Shown here: positions 11,359-24,217 of the stretch, piece after piece
Layout: each line of letters opens with the position of its first letter
Numbering within the stretch: the first letter of the stretch is position 1
DNA from: Rhynchopus sp. YZ270_cl-10
Taxonomy: Eukaryota > Euglenozoa > Diplonemea > Diplonemida > Diplonemidae
Assembly: GCA_964035575.1 (NCBI GenBank)
Contig: OZ037927.1
Coordinates: 372,001 to 436,000 of the forward strand
Reading direction: 5' to 3'
Length of the DNA: 64,000 bases
The notes under the pieces: generated by a model
The model's database searches: none
Told to the model about the DNA's origin: nothing
What the model saw: only the letters and a program-made list of their open reading frames with translations
Position numbers and translations under genes: made by a program

Positions 11359-11778
11359 ACGACTTTTTTCGGTATGTAACTTGGGATAGGCCCACATGAT
11401 CATGGTCTATCATGTGGTACCTGTGTACCACTCGGTTTGCTCCCAGGGCTTTTCGACCAGCAGTCACACATCCAAACAGTGATTTCCCACCTTAGACCAC
11501 GTAATTACGTACCCTAGGGTCCGTAATTACGGACCCGGGTCCGCACTTGAGGGTCCGTAATGAGGGTCCGTAAAATTTACGGACCCTCGGGTGTGTGGAC
11601 CCCGCCGTGTGGGTTTCCGGATTTTGGAAAAAGGGGGTAATATAAGGGGGGGGGGGGGGGGGGGGGTAATTGGCTAGGGGGGGGTAATTGGCTCCCATTT
11701 AGACTGATACAATAATTTTATGTTTGAAAACCCCCCTAAAAAAAGCGCTGACATGGTGAATACAAGGGGGGGGGGGCT

Positions 11779-12968
11779 TAGGTGGGGGCAAAACCTTCAG
11801 GACGGGTGAGGCATTTTGACTTTTTTGGACTTCCGCGCAAAGTACCCACAAACCACCCCTCATACCCACCCAGAAATGGGTCAGAAACACCCTGTGACCC
11901 GAAAATCCATGCTAAGGGCGACTCAGAATATGAAAAAATGCAAAAAAATAGTGAAAAAGTGGCCTTTTGACGGTTTTGGCCATGTTGGGTAAAATGGCCA
12001 TTTTTGGACAAAAAAATCAAAAAAACAGCAAAATTTCGACGTCATGACAGCTGCTTGGGCACAAACCTACCCCAGGGAGGTCCTGTGAGTCCATTCCGAC
12101 CTGTTTTGGACACTTTAGGTACTTTTTTTGGCCGTTTTTTGGTGTTTTTAGGTCAAAAAATACCCTGGACTTTACCCTGGACGTCCCTGGGCCGCGACTT
12201 GCGCCCTGCTTTTGGACCCACTCTGGGCCAAAAAATGGGTGAAAACCCCCGAAAAAGCACTCCGGGAACCCAGATAGTTCCAAATATCCACCAGAAACCC
12301 ACCCAAACACCTCAAAAACATGCCAGAAAAATATTTTCAAAAACACACTTTTTTCAAAAAGTTCATCTGGGCAGGTTCCATAATGACTTATTTGAAAAAG
12401 TGTGTTTTTAAAAATATTTTTCTGGCATGTTTTTGAGGTGTTTGGGTGGGTTTCTGGTGGATATTTGGAACTATCTGGGTTCCCGGAGTGCTTTTTCGGG
12501 GGTTTTCACCCATTTTTTGGCCCAGAGTGGGTCCAAAAGCAGGGCGCAAGTCGCGGCCCAGGGACGTCCAGGGTAAAGTCCAGGGTATTTTTTGACCTAA
12601 AAACACCAAAAAACGGCCAAAAAAAGTACCTAAAGTGTCCAAAACAGGTCGGAATGGACTCACAGGACCTCCCTGGGGTAGGTTTGTGCCCAAGCAGCTG
12701 TCATGACGTCGAAATTTTGCTGTTTTTTTGATTTTTTTGTCCAAAAATGGCCATTTTACCCAACATGGCCAAAACCGTCAAAAGGCCACTTTTTCACTAT
12801 TTTTTTGCATTTTTTCATATTCTGAGTCGCCCTTAGCATGGATTTTCGGGTCACAGGGTGTTTCTGACCCATTTCTGGGTGGGTATGAGGGGTGGTTTGT
12901 ACGTACTTTGCGCGGAAGTCCAAAAAAGTCAAAATGCCTCAAAAAAATAGGGGTTTTGCCCCCACCTA
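11779..12968. mobile_element. Palindromic foldback element P, copy 2
   Basis: 1,190 bp, same length and TAGGTGGGGG ends as copy 1. Left flank is the linker's G run plus CT; right flank is element C. Confidence 0.9.
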
Positions 12969-13822
12969 GGCATAGGTGCCCGCCGAGTCGTTTTTGGGCG
13001 AGTTGTCGGAACTTTACGATTTCACCTAACAACTCGCCCAAAAACTCGGACAACTCGGCCACAACTCGCCCTATACTCGGCACAACTCGGCCACAACTCG
13101 GCCACAACTCGCCCATTTTTACAGGCAAAAACATACAGGGATGGGAGGTGACGTTGTAAGGTTACACACATGTAACGTTGGTACAACACATAATCTCAAG
13201 AAAAACAACCAGGGCTAAGGCCAAACGCCACTCATTACATGCACCTTGTCATATGACTAGTCATAGGTGGTAACTAGGTCGTGGTGGTCCATGGGCCACC
13301 GTGCACACTCACGGTTTTTGGTAATTGCTGGGGGGAATGGGATATACTCCGTACATGGATACCCACACAGAACACACGGTTCCCCAGACATCTGTCAGGC
13401 AATCACTGATTCACTTCACACAGGTCGGGCAGGCGCTGCCTGCCCATCCTCTTTTCCTGTCTGCTATCGATTCCAGGTTCACAACGTTCACACGTTTAGT
13501 CAAAATGCTTTGGGCGACGACTTCCTTTGGGATACACAAAACCACACAAAGCGCACATTCACAGACCAGCTGTGAAGCGTGGGATGCACAAGATAAAACG
13601 TGATGTGGTGTACCTGTGTACCTGTGTACCTGTGTACCTGTGTACCTGTGTACCTGTGTACCTGTGTACCTGTGTACCTGTGTACCTGTGTACCTGTGTA
13701 CCTGTGTTTTTGTAGCCATAAAAAATCCCAAAAAAAAACAACTCGCCCAAAAAAAATGGGCGAGTTGTTGGCCGAATTTGGGCGAGTTGCCGAGTTGTTT
13801 TAACTCGCCGGGCACCTATGCC
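12969..13822. mobile_element. TIR element C, copy 2
   Basis: 854 bp, TA-flanked, same ends as copy 1. The TGTACCTG array is shorter by seven units. Confidence 0.85.
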
Positions 13823-14030
13823 TAGGGGGGGGGGGGGGGGTAATTGGCACTGAAAAATCTTGGGTTTCCGGATTTTGGAAAAAGGGGGTAATATAAGGGG
13901 GGGGGGGGGGGGGGGGGTAATTGGCTAGGGGGGGGGTAATTGGCTCCCATTTAGACTGATACAATAATTTTATGTTTGAAAACCCCCCTAAAAAAAGCGC
14001 TGACATGGTGAATACAAGGGGGGGGGGGCT
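13823..14030. repeat. Array linker with empty B site
   Basis: About 208 bp of G-runs separated by GTAATTGGC motifs, then CTCCCATTTAGACTGATAC and GAATACAAG before the next P. The join TCTTGGGTTTCC at 13858-13869 is the uninterrupted B target. The same linker occupies 16075-16282, and is split by B in units 1 and 4. Confidence 0.85.
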
Positions 14031-15220
14031 TAGGTGGGGGCAAAACCTTCAGGACGGGTGAGGCATTTTGACTTTTTTGGACTTCCGCGCAAAGTACCCA
14101 CAAACCACCCCTCATACCCACCCAGAAATGGGTCAGAAACACCCTGTGACCCGAAAATCCATGCTAAGGGCGACTCAGAATATGAAAAAATGCAAAAAAA
14201 TAGTGAAAAAGTGGCCTTTTGACGGTTTTGGCCATGTTGGGTAAAATGGCCATTTTTGGACAAAAAAATCAAAAAAACAGCAAAATTTCGACGTCATGAC
14301 AGCTGCTTGGGCACAAACCTACCCCAGGGAGGTCCTGTGAGTCCATTCCGACCTGTTTTGGACACTTTAGGTACTTTTTTTGGCCGTTTTTTGGTGTTTT
14401 TAGGTCAAAAAATACCCTGGACTTTACCCTGGACGTCCCTGGGCCGCGACTTGCGCCCTGCTTTTGGACCCACTCTGGGCCAAAAAATGGGTGAAAACCC
14501 CCGAAAAAGCACTCCGGGAACCCAGATAGTTCCAAATATCCACCAGAAACCCACCCAAACACCTCAAAAACATGCCAGAAAAATATTTTCAAAAACACAC
14601 TTTTTTCAAAAAGTTCATCTGGGCAGGTTCCATAATGACTTATTTGAAAAAGTGTGTTTTTAAAAATATTTTTCTGGCATGTTTTTGAGGTGTTTGGGTG
14701 GGTTTCTGGTGGATATTTGGAACTATCTGGGTTCCCGGAGTGCTTTTTCGGGGGTTTTCACCCATTTTTTGGCCCAGAGTGGGTCCAAAAGCAGGGCGCA
14801 AGTCGCGGCCCAGGGACGTCCAGGGTAAAGTCCAGGGTATTTTTTGACCTAAAAACACCAAAAAACGGCCAAAAAAAGTACCTAAAGTGTCCAAAACAGG
14901 TCGGAATGGACTCACAGGACCTCCCTGGGGTAGGTTTGTGCCCAAGCAGCTGTCATGACGTCGAAATTTTGCTGTTTTTTTGATTTTTTTGTCCAAAAAT
15001 GGCCATTTTACCCAACATGGCCAAAACCGTCAAAAGGCCACTTTTTCACTATTTTTTTGCATTTTTTCATATTCTGAGTCGCCCTTAGCATGGATTTTCG
15101 GGTCACAGGGTGTTTCTGACCCATTTCTGGGTGGGTATGAGGGGTGGTTTGTACGTACTTTGCGCGGAAGTCCAAAAAAGTCAAAATGCCTCAAAAAAAT
15201 AGGGGTTTTGCCCCCACCTA
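14031..15220. mobile_element. Palindromic foldback element P, copy 3
   Basis: 1,190 bp, identical in plan to copies 1 and 2. Confidence 0.9.
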
Positions 15221-16074
15221 GGCATAGGTGCCCGCCGAGTCGTTTTTGGGCGAGTTGTCGGAACTTTACGATTTCACCTAACAACTCGCCCAAAAACTCG
15301 GACAACTCGGCCACAACTCGCCCTATACTCGGCACAACTCGGCCACAACTCGGCCACAACTCGCCCATTTTTACAGGCAAAAACATACAGGGATGGGAGG
15401 TGACGTTGTAAGGTTACACACATGTAACGTTGGTACAACACATAATCTCAAGAAAAACAACCAGGGCTAAGGCCAAACGCCACTCATTACATGCACCTTG
15501 TCATATGACTAGTCATAGGTGGTAACTAGGTCGTGGTGGTCCATGGGCCACCGTGCACACTCACGGTTTTTGGTAATTGCTGGGGGGAATGGGATATACT
15601 CCGTACATGGATACCCACACAGAACACACGGTTCCCCAGACATCTGTCAGGCAATCACTGATTCACTTCACACAGGTCGGGCAGGCGCTGCCTGCCCATC
15701 CTCTTTTCCTGTCTGCTATCGATTCCAGGTTCACAACGTTCACACGTTTAGTCAAAATGCTTTGGGCGACGACTTCCTTTGGGATACACAAAACCACACA
15801 AAGCGCACATTCACAGACCAGCTGTGAAGCGTGGGATGCACAAGATAAAACGTGATGTGGTGTACCTGTGTACCTGTGTACCTGTGTACCTGTGTACCTG
15901 TGTACCTGTGTACCTGTGTACCTGTGTACCTGTGTACCTGTGTACCTGTGTACCTGTGTTTTTGTAGCCATAAAAAATCCCAAAAAAAAACAACTCGCCC
16001 AAAAAAAATGGGCGAGTTGTTGGCCGAATTTGGGCGAGTTGCCGAGTTGTTTTAACTCGCCGGGCACCTATGCC
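15221..16074. mobile_element. TIR element C, copy 3
   Basis: 854 bp, the same length as copy 2. Followed by a linker (16075-16282) with an empty B site near 16109-16120. Confidence 0.85.
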
Positions 16075-16282
16075 TAGGGGGGGGGGGGGGGGTAATTGGC
16101 ACTGAAAAATCTTGGGTTTCCGGATTTTGGAAAAAGGGGGTAATATAAGGGGGGGGGGGGGGGGGGGGGTAATTGGCTAGGGGGGGGGTAATTGGCTCCC
16201 ATTTAGACTGATACAATAATTTTATGTTTGAAAACCCCCCTAAAAAAAGCGCTGACATGGTGAATACAAGGGGGGGGGGGCT

Positions 16283-17472
16283 TAGGTGGGGGCAAAACCT
16301 TCAGGACGGGTGAGGCATTTTGACTTTTTTGGACTTCCGCGCAAAGTACCCACAAACCACCCCTCATACCCACCCAGAAATGGGTCAGAAACACCCTGTG
16401 ACCCGAAAATCCATGCTAAGGGCGACTCAGAATATGAAAAAATGCAAAAAAATAGTGAAAAAGTGGCCTTTTGACGGTTTTGGCCATGTTGGGTAAAATG
16501 GCCATTTTTGGACAAAAAAATCAAAAAAACAGCAAAATTTCGACGTCATGACAGCTGCTTGGGCACAAACCTACCCCAGGGAGGTCCTGTGAGTCCATTC
16601 CGACCTGTTTTGGACACTTTAGGTACTTTTTTTGGCCGTTTTTTGGTGTTTTTAGGTCAAAAAATACCCTGGACTTTACCCTGGACGTCCCTGGGCCGCG
16701 ACTTGCGCCCTGCTTTTGGACCCACTCTGGGCCAAAAAATGGGTGAAAACCCCCGAAAAAGCACTCCGGGAACCCAGATAGTTCCAAATATCCACCAGAA
16801 ACCCACCCAAACACCTCAAAAACATGCCAGAAAAATATTTTCAAAAACACACTTTTTTCAAAAAGTTCATCTGGGCAGGTTCCATAATGACTTATTTGAA
16901 AAAGTGTGTTTTTAAAAATATTTTTCTGGCATGTTTTTGAGGTGTTTGGGTGGGTTTCTGGTGGATATTTGGAACTATCTGGGTTCCCGGAGTGCTTTTT
17001 CGGGGGTTTTCACCCATTTTTTGGCCCAGAGTGGGTCCAAAAGCAGGGCGCAAGTCGCGGCCCAGGGACGTCCAGGGTAAAGTCCAGGGTATTTTTTGAC
17101 CTAAAAACACCAAAAAACGGCCAAAAAAAGTACCTAAAGTGTCCAAAACAGGTCGGAATGGACTCACAGGACCTCCCTGGGGTAGGTTTGTGCCCAAGCA
17201 GCTGTCATGACGTCGAAATTTTGCTGTTTTTTTGATTTTTTTGTCCAAAAATGGCCATTTTACCCAACATGGCCAAAACCGTCAAAAGGCCACTTTTTCA
17301 CTATTTTTTTGCATTTTTTCATATTCTGAGTCGCCCTTAGCATGGATTTTCGGGTCACAGGGTGTTTCTGACCCATTTCTGGGTGGGTATGAGGGGTGGT
17401 TTGTACGTACTTTGCGCGGAAGTCCAAAAAAGTCAAAATGCCTCAAAAAAATAGGGGTTTTGCCCCCACCTA
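16283..17472. mobile_element. Palindromic foldback element P, copy 4
   Basis: 1,190 bp, TA-bounded, same arms and spacer as the other P copies. Confidence 0.9.
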
Positions 17473-18366
17473 GGCATAGGTGCCCGCCGAGTCGTTTTTG
17501 GGCGAGTTGTCGGAACTTTACGATTTCACCTAACAACTCGCCCAAAAACTCGGACAACTCGGCCACAACTCGCCCTATACTCGGCACAACTCGGCCACAA
17601 CTCGGCCACAACTCGCCCATTTTTACAGGCAAAAACATACAGGGATGGGAGGTGACGTTGTAAGGTTACACACATGTAACGTTGGTACAACACATAATCT
17701 CAAGAAAAACAACCAGGGCTAAGGCCAAACGCCACTCATTACATGCACCTTGTCATATGACTAGTCATAGGTGGTAACTAGGTCGTGGTGGTCCATGGGC
17801 CACCGTGCACACTCACGGTTTTTGGTAATTGCTGGGGGGAATGGGATATACTCCGTACATGGATACCCACACAGAACACACGGTTCCCCAGACATCTGTC
17901 AGGCAATCACTGATTCACTTCACACAGGTCGGGCAGGCGCTGCCTGCCCATCCTCTTTTCCTGTCTGCTATCGATTCCAGGTTCACAACGTTCACACGTT
18001 TAGTCAAAATGCTTTGGGCGACGACTTCCTTTGGGATACACAAAACCACACAAAGCGCACATTCACAGACCAGCTGTGAAGCGTGGGATGCACAAGATAA
18101 AACGTGATGTGGTGTACCTGTGTACCTGTGTACCTGTGTACCTGTGTACCTGTGTACCTGTGTACCTGTGTACCTGTGTACCTGTGTACCTGTGTACCTG
18201 TGTACCTGTGTACCTGTGTACCTGTGTACCTGTGTACCTGTGTACCTGTGTTTTTGTAGCCATAAAAAATCCCAAAAAAAAACAACTCGCCCAAAAAAAA
18301 TGGGCGAGTTGTTGGCCGAATTTGGGCGAGTTGCCGAGTTGTTTTAACTCGCCGGGCACCTATGCC
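17473..18366. mobile_element. TIR element C, copy 4
   Basis: 894 bp; the longer size relative to copies 2 and 3 comes from five extra TGTACCTG units. Confidence 0.85.
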
Positions 18367-18403
18367 TAGGGGGGGGGGGGGTAATTGGCACTGAAAAATC
18401 TTG

Positions 18404-21400
18404 CACGGCGGGGTCCGCACACCCCGAGGGTCCGTAAAACGGCATGTTAGGAGGGTCCCTCTTTACGGAGTGTCATTACGTACCCTAGGGTACGTAATTA
18501 CGGACCCTAGGGTCCGTAATTACGTACCCTAGGGTACGTAATTACGGAGCCTCCCAGGGAAAGGGACTCTCGAAAAATTTTTTTTGCCCCCGTTTAGGGC
18601 TAATTTCGACGATTTGAGGCCATTAAAAGCAAAATTTGGCACTTTTGAGCATCTGTGGGGGTCTAAAACGCAGTTTAGAGTACCACAATTTTTAGTGGGT
18701 TTTACCGAAAACAAGTCAATTTTTGGTCCGAAAAAAAAATTTTTTTGACATCACAAAATTGCCCTTGGTGGGACTATGTGTGTGTTTGGTCCGTGTGTGT
18801 GGGCGAAAAATGCAAATATAGCTATTTTTAACTTTCACACACAATTTTAACGGGTTTTACCTGTGTACCTGTGTACAGCTTATTTGTTGTGAAAGACATC
18901 TTCCACCATGCATTGAGGAGGGTAAGACAGTGTTCGCAGTTTCTACTTGATAGCATTACAACATTTAACTTCTCCACGGGGGTCTTGGGCCGTTCACTCG
19001 GTTATACCTTGACCAGCGGAAGAGGCCTTTTTGGTCTCTAGAATATCCGGTATTCCCGAACGGAGGCGCACTTTGTGTGTTACTACGACCTGGCAATTTC
19101 CAGCAGTAGGTTAAGTAATCTTTCTTGTAAATTGTTGGATCATTATCTCCTCAGTGCATGAATGCCCCACGTGACTGGACACTTTTGTGTTTGTCATGTG
19201 GAGCTGTGGTTGCTTTTTCACGACTTTTTTCCTTGTACACCAGTGTATCGTGTACCGGGGTACTGGGCCGAAAATACACCAGTACCCAGGTGCCTGGGTG
19301 CCCAGACACACCACTGTACCCAGAATCCAGTCTCCCACCCAGAAAACCTACTCATACACCAGAAAAGTGAAAATAGCTACTCGACCAGAAAAGTAGCTGG
19401 GAAAAGTTCAGAAAAAGCCAGAAAATTTCAACAAAATGCATTTTTAGGTTCTCGAAGACACTGGGTACTGGGTACTGGGTACTGGGTACTGGGTACTGGG
19501 TACTGGGTACTGGGTACTGGGTACTGGGTACTGGGTACTGGGTACTGGGTACTGGGTACTGGGTACTGGGCACCCAGAGAAAGCACCTTAAAAGCAGCGA
19601 AGGCGCAGGTTACGGGGAAGACAAGGTATGTAATTATGTTTAACTTTCAGTTACTAGTGAAGATTGAACAAAAAAATGCCGCATGTTTCAACTTGTTCGT
19701 GTTTTCAACTCGAAATAAACGCGTAACGTTCACACTATTAAATAGCTATTTTTTTACGCACCAATCATTTTGTGTCACCTCATGACATGAAGGAGGAAAT
19801 AGAAACAAAGCATTTTGAACACACTTGCGGTTCTGGGGACGAACCGCTCTGCAGAGCCACTCCTCAGGTCGAGGTGTGTGCGTTTCACCACAACCTCTCC
19901 CATGGGTTTTATCGTGTGATGAGTGTTACGTTTCTATTTGGTTCCACAGGCGCTCGTTACCTGCTTCACATAATTCACCTCGCTTCACTCGAACCATTTG
20001 TGCAGCAGGTCACTCTCTCGACCTGTAGCGTGGAAAAAATCTATCTTATTTCACGGCAATAAATAGCCTTTTTTATTAACCTCACCTTTCCCGACTACTA
20101 CGTTTGTATACCATAACTTAATCACACCCCACATTTACACTTATCACAGGATCGTGAAGTCTGAACTGCACCCGCGATTGCGATGAGAAGCTTCACCGCG
20201 GTCCGACATTCAACAACTCAAAATCTACCCGCATCAATCTATTCTGAGTTTGCGGACGAAGATCTGGGTGGAGGGGGGTGGGTACACTTAGTCAGTCACT
20301 GCTATAGCCATTAACCAAGGGAGCATAGCTAGTGCAAGAAATTCGACTTTGGAAACCTTCCGGAAAGTCTGTCCTCTGCTTGCGGAGGACTAGACACAAG
20401 AAAATATTGCGTTCCCCCAGAAAACCAGTGCACAATTTACACTCCTTGTGGGTGGTCTTGTTGCCTTTTTGGTCAACAGTAATTTTGGCCCAGGCATGCT
20501 CTTGAAGCATGACAATTTAGTGTGTATGGGGCAGGGTGTTGTTTTGTTCTGAATTCTCTTTGTTATAACATCTAAGTCAATCGCGGGTGGTGGTTTGTGT
20601 AGCGTGAGGCACTCTTTTTAGCAAACTTCCTGCGGCTGCTAAAGTGTTATTTCTTCGGATTTAACAACGTACAGCGTAACATAGTGGATTAGCCTGGTCG
20701 ACACAACCTTTGATAGCTATGGGATAACCAACCCCCTTCGACCCCTTGTGGGTTCACTGAACAAGCCCTAGTGGTAGTTAAACGCGATTGACATTTACAT
20801 TCCTAAAGATGAAAGAACAAGACAACACTTCTGTACCCGCGCATCAAAATTGTGGAAAACTTTGCACCCCAAACACCCTCAACAACGCCCGCCAAAAGGC
20901 GCCCCTTGTTGCTGGGACTTGGTTCTCATTGATACACTGCACAGCAGGCATTCCTCTGAGTCCAACGCAGTTTGGCCTGTCTGCAGCGTTGCACCGAAGG
21001 TGCACGAAGACAGGGTCTGGTGGTAAATTTTGCGTCTCGCATTCCCTCAGGGAAGTTTAAAAACTCTTGAGCTCGGTTTGTTGTCAAAGACATATTCCAC
21101 CATGCATTGAGGAGGGTAAGACAGTGTTCGCAGTTTCTACTTGATAGCATTACAACATTTAACTTCTCCACGGGGGTCTTGGGCCGTTCACTCGGTTATA
21201 CCTTGACTACCGGAAGATATTCTTGAGGCCTTTTTGGTCTCTAGAATATCCGGTCTTCCCGAACGGAGGCACACTTTGTGTGTTACTACGACCTGGCAAC
21301 TCCAGCAGTAGGTTAAGTAATCTTTCTTGTAAATTGTTGGATCATTATCTCCTCAGTGCATGGTGGAAGACGTCTTTGACAACTAACCGAGCTCACGACT

Positions 21401-21689
21401 TTTTTCGGTATGTAACTTGGGATAGGCCCACATGATCATGGTCTATCATGTGGTACCTGTGTACCACTCGGTTTGCTCCCAGGGCTTTTCGACCAGCAGT
21501 CACACATCCAAACAGTGATTTCCCACCTTAGACCACGTAATTACGTACCCTAGGGTCCGTAATTACGGACCCTAGGGTACGTAATTACGGACCCTAGGGT
21601 CCGTAATTACGGACCCGGGTCCGCACTTGAGGGTCCGTAATGAGGGTCCGTAAAATTTACGGACCCTCGGGTGTGTGGACCCCGCCGTG
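18404..21689. mobile_element. TIR element B, copy 2
   Basis: 3,286 bp, at the same linker position and with the same TG flanks as copy 1. The copies differ mainly by about 40 bp of extra ACCCTAGGGT palindrome units near 21550-21600 and by minisatellite and homopolymer length (for example near 18731). The near identity points to a recent block duplication or, less likely, an assembly repeat. Confidence 0.85.
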
Positions 21690-21857
21690 TGGGTTTCCGG
21701 ATTTTGGAAAAAGGGGGTAATATAAGGGGGGGGGGGGGGGGGGGGTAATTGGCTAGGGGGGGGTAATTGGCTCCCATTTAGACTGATACAATAATTTTAT
21801 GTTTGAAAACCCCCCTAAAAAAAGCGCTGACATGGTGAATACAAGGGGGGGGGGGCT

Positions 21858-23047
21858 TAGGTGGGGGCAAAACCTTCAGGACGGGTGAGGCATTTTGACT
21901 TTTTTGGACTTCCGCGCAAAGTACCCACAAACCACCCCTCATACCCACCCAGAAATGGGTCAGAAACACCCTGTGACCCGAAAATCCATGCTAAGGGCGA
22001 CTCAGAATATGAAAAAATGCAAAAAAATAGTGAAAAAGTGGCCTTTTGACGGTTTTGGCCATGTTGGGTAAAATGGCCATTTTTGGACAAAAAAATCAAA
22101 AAAACAGCAAAATTTCGACGTCATGACAGCTGCTTGGGCACAAACCTACCCCAGGGAGGTCCTGTGAGTCCATTCCGACCTGTTTTGGACACTTTAGGTA
22201 CTTTTTTTGGCCGTTTTTTGGTGTTTTTAGGTCAAAAAATACCCTGGACTTTACCCTGGACGTCCCTGGGCCGCGACTTGCGCCCTGCTTTTGGACCCAC
22301 TCTGGGCCAAAAAATGGGTGAAAACCCCCGAAAAAGCACTCCGGGAACCCAGATAGTTCCAAATATCCACCAGAAACCCACCCAAACACCTCAAAAACAT
22401 GCCAGAAAAATATTTTCAAAAACACACTTTTTTCAAAAAGTTCATCTGGGCAGGTTCCATAATGACTTATTTGAAAAAGTGTGTTTTTAAAAATATTTTT
22501 CTGGCATGTTTTTGAGGTGTTTGGGTGGGTTTCTGGTGGATATTTGGAACTATCTGGGTTCCCGGAGTGCTTTTTCGGGGGTTTTCACCCATTTTTTGGC
22601 CCAGAGTGGGTCCAAAAGCAGGGCGCAAGTCGCGGCCCAGGGACGTCCAGGGTAAAGTCCAGGGTATTTTTTGACCTAAAAACACCAAAAAACGGCCAAA
22701 AAAAGTACCTAAAGTGTCCAAAACAGGTCGGAATGGACTCACAGGACCTCCCTGGGGTAGGTTTGTGCCCAAGCAGCTGTCATGACGTCGAAATTTTGCT
22801 GTTTTTTTGATTTTTTTGTCCAAAAATGGCCATTTTACCCAACATGGCCAAAACCGTCAAAAGGCCACTTTTTCACTATTTTTTTGCATTTTTTCATATT
22901 CTGAGTCGCCCTTAGCATGGATTTTCGGGTCACAGGGTGTTTCTGACCCATTTCTGGGTGGGTATGAGGGGTGGTTTGTACGTACTTTGCGCGGAAGTCC
23001 AAAAAAGTCAAAATGCCTCAAAAAAATAGGGGTTTTGCCCCCACCTA
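21858..23047. mobile_element. Palindromic foldback element P, copy 5
   Basis: 1,190 bp and last of the array. Its right end CCACCTA runs directly into a G run with no C element, which makes it the reference empty site for C. Confidence 0.9.
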
Positions 23048-23274
23048 GGGGGGGGGCTTCTATTCGACCCCCCCCAGTAGATGGACCATTTATTGTTTTC
23101 CGCTTTATTTTGTCATTCGACGAGCCAAAAAGCGTTCTCTGTTGTGTTGGTGTGATTTGAGGTGGCGAAGGTATGGTTTTGTGTCTTGCATCCTTAGGCA
23201 TCTGACTGTGAAACACACGGACTTGGACCGCCACAATAATGACTTTTGGTAGTTGTATTAAGATCATGATTGTG

Positions 23275-24217
23275 GTGCTTTCGGAAGTCGGTCAACGACC
23301 TGTCGGCGACCTGTCAATATCAGGGGTGTGTGTATAGAGTCCGAATGGACTGGCGGGCGTAACACTTCGAGGAGCCTTGTTGTTCCGAGGGTTTGAGCCT
23401 TATGGCCAGTACCTACGGTTCGCCCAGTCAGCTTGCTGGCTGGGCTGTGTCACGACCTGTCAATATCGACCCCTCCCGGAGTACTAGATTGTAAAAAAAA
23501 CCCCCCGGTACATTTTTTTTAGCTCAACTGAAGCGGGGGGGAGGATGAGGAGGGGCTAGAGGGAGCAGGGGTTGTGTGGATACCCCACAACGAAAAAAGA
23601 AAGTTGGTTAAGAGTAGAGAAATACAAAAAGCCCTCTTGTGAACAGTGTACCATTTCCAAAAAATCGTAACGTACACTCTCTGTTACACTCTAAAAACGG
23701 GGGAGGGTAAAAAAAAAGCGCGAAAAGGGAAGAGGTTGAAAAAGTTGGAACGCTTCCTCAGGTTCCTAAGGGCAATCCTTGGAACAGTCCGTCAAGCGCA
23801 TATGCCCAATCCTTGGGGCTACCCGCGAAGTGCAATGCAGACTAGAGAAGTCATTACCAGGCAGCACATCTCACCCCCTGGATGGTGGCAGCTGTGCAAT
23901 AAGCTGGCATGACGCCAAAGAAATTTGACTTAAAAAACAGCCCGCTCGTGACAGTGTACAAGAAAAGTTGGAGGATGAATGCACCTCGTGTGCACCCATC
24001 TTTTCCACATAGCGTTATCGAGGGGTGTTCACGCCTCCCCTGTTGCTAGGAGCTAGAAGAAAAGCAAACACAGAAGATGAAAGCGCAAAGGGTAGGGTAC
24101 GTGAGTAAAAAAATATCAAAAAATGTAACCTCCTACTAAAAGATAGGTGCCTTTGAAGCAACAAAGACGTGCTATTGACAGGTCGCTGACAGGTCGTTGA
24201 CCGACTTCCTAAAGCAC
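23275..24217. mobile_element. TIR element D
   Basis: A 943 bp stretch bounded by about 45 bp TIRs that start GTGCTTTCGGAAGTCGGTCA and include two GACCTGTC boxes. A related end, with the boxes in reverse, lies at 50800-50864, and another GACCTGTCAATATCGACCCC block is internal at 23453. No coding sequence is recognised and no clear target duplication is seen. Confidence 0.7.

Larger units (their letters stand above)
8375..11609. mobile_element. TIR element B, copy 1
   Basis: A 3,235 bp element with about 36 bp TIRs that begin CACGGCGGGGTCC. The flanks are AAATCT-TG on the left and TG-GGTTTCC on the right. Units 2 and 3 of the array read AAATCTTGGGTTTCC, so the target duplication is TG. The interior has ACCCTAGGGT palindromes close to both ends, a truncated copy of element J (8866-9131), a TACTGGG array (9431-9536), a W repeat (9737-9893) and an intact J (11033-11358). 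No transposase is recognised, so it appears non-autonomous. Confidence 0.85.
6238..23047. repeat. Higher-order tandem array of five units
   Basis: Units start at 6238, 11779, 14031, 16283 and 21858. Without element B the period is 2,252 bp. Order is P-C-linker(with B), P-C-linker, P-C-linker, P-C-linker(with B), P. The last unit stops at the end of P. Copies are nearly identical; differences are mostly in G-run and minisatellite lengths. Two copies of B at the same site suggest a block containing it was duplicated after B inserted. Confidence 0.92.
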
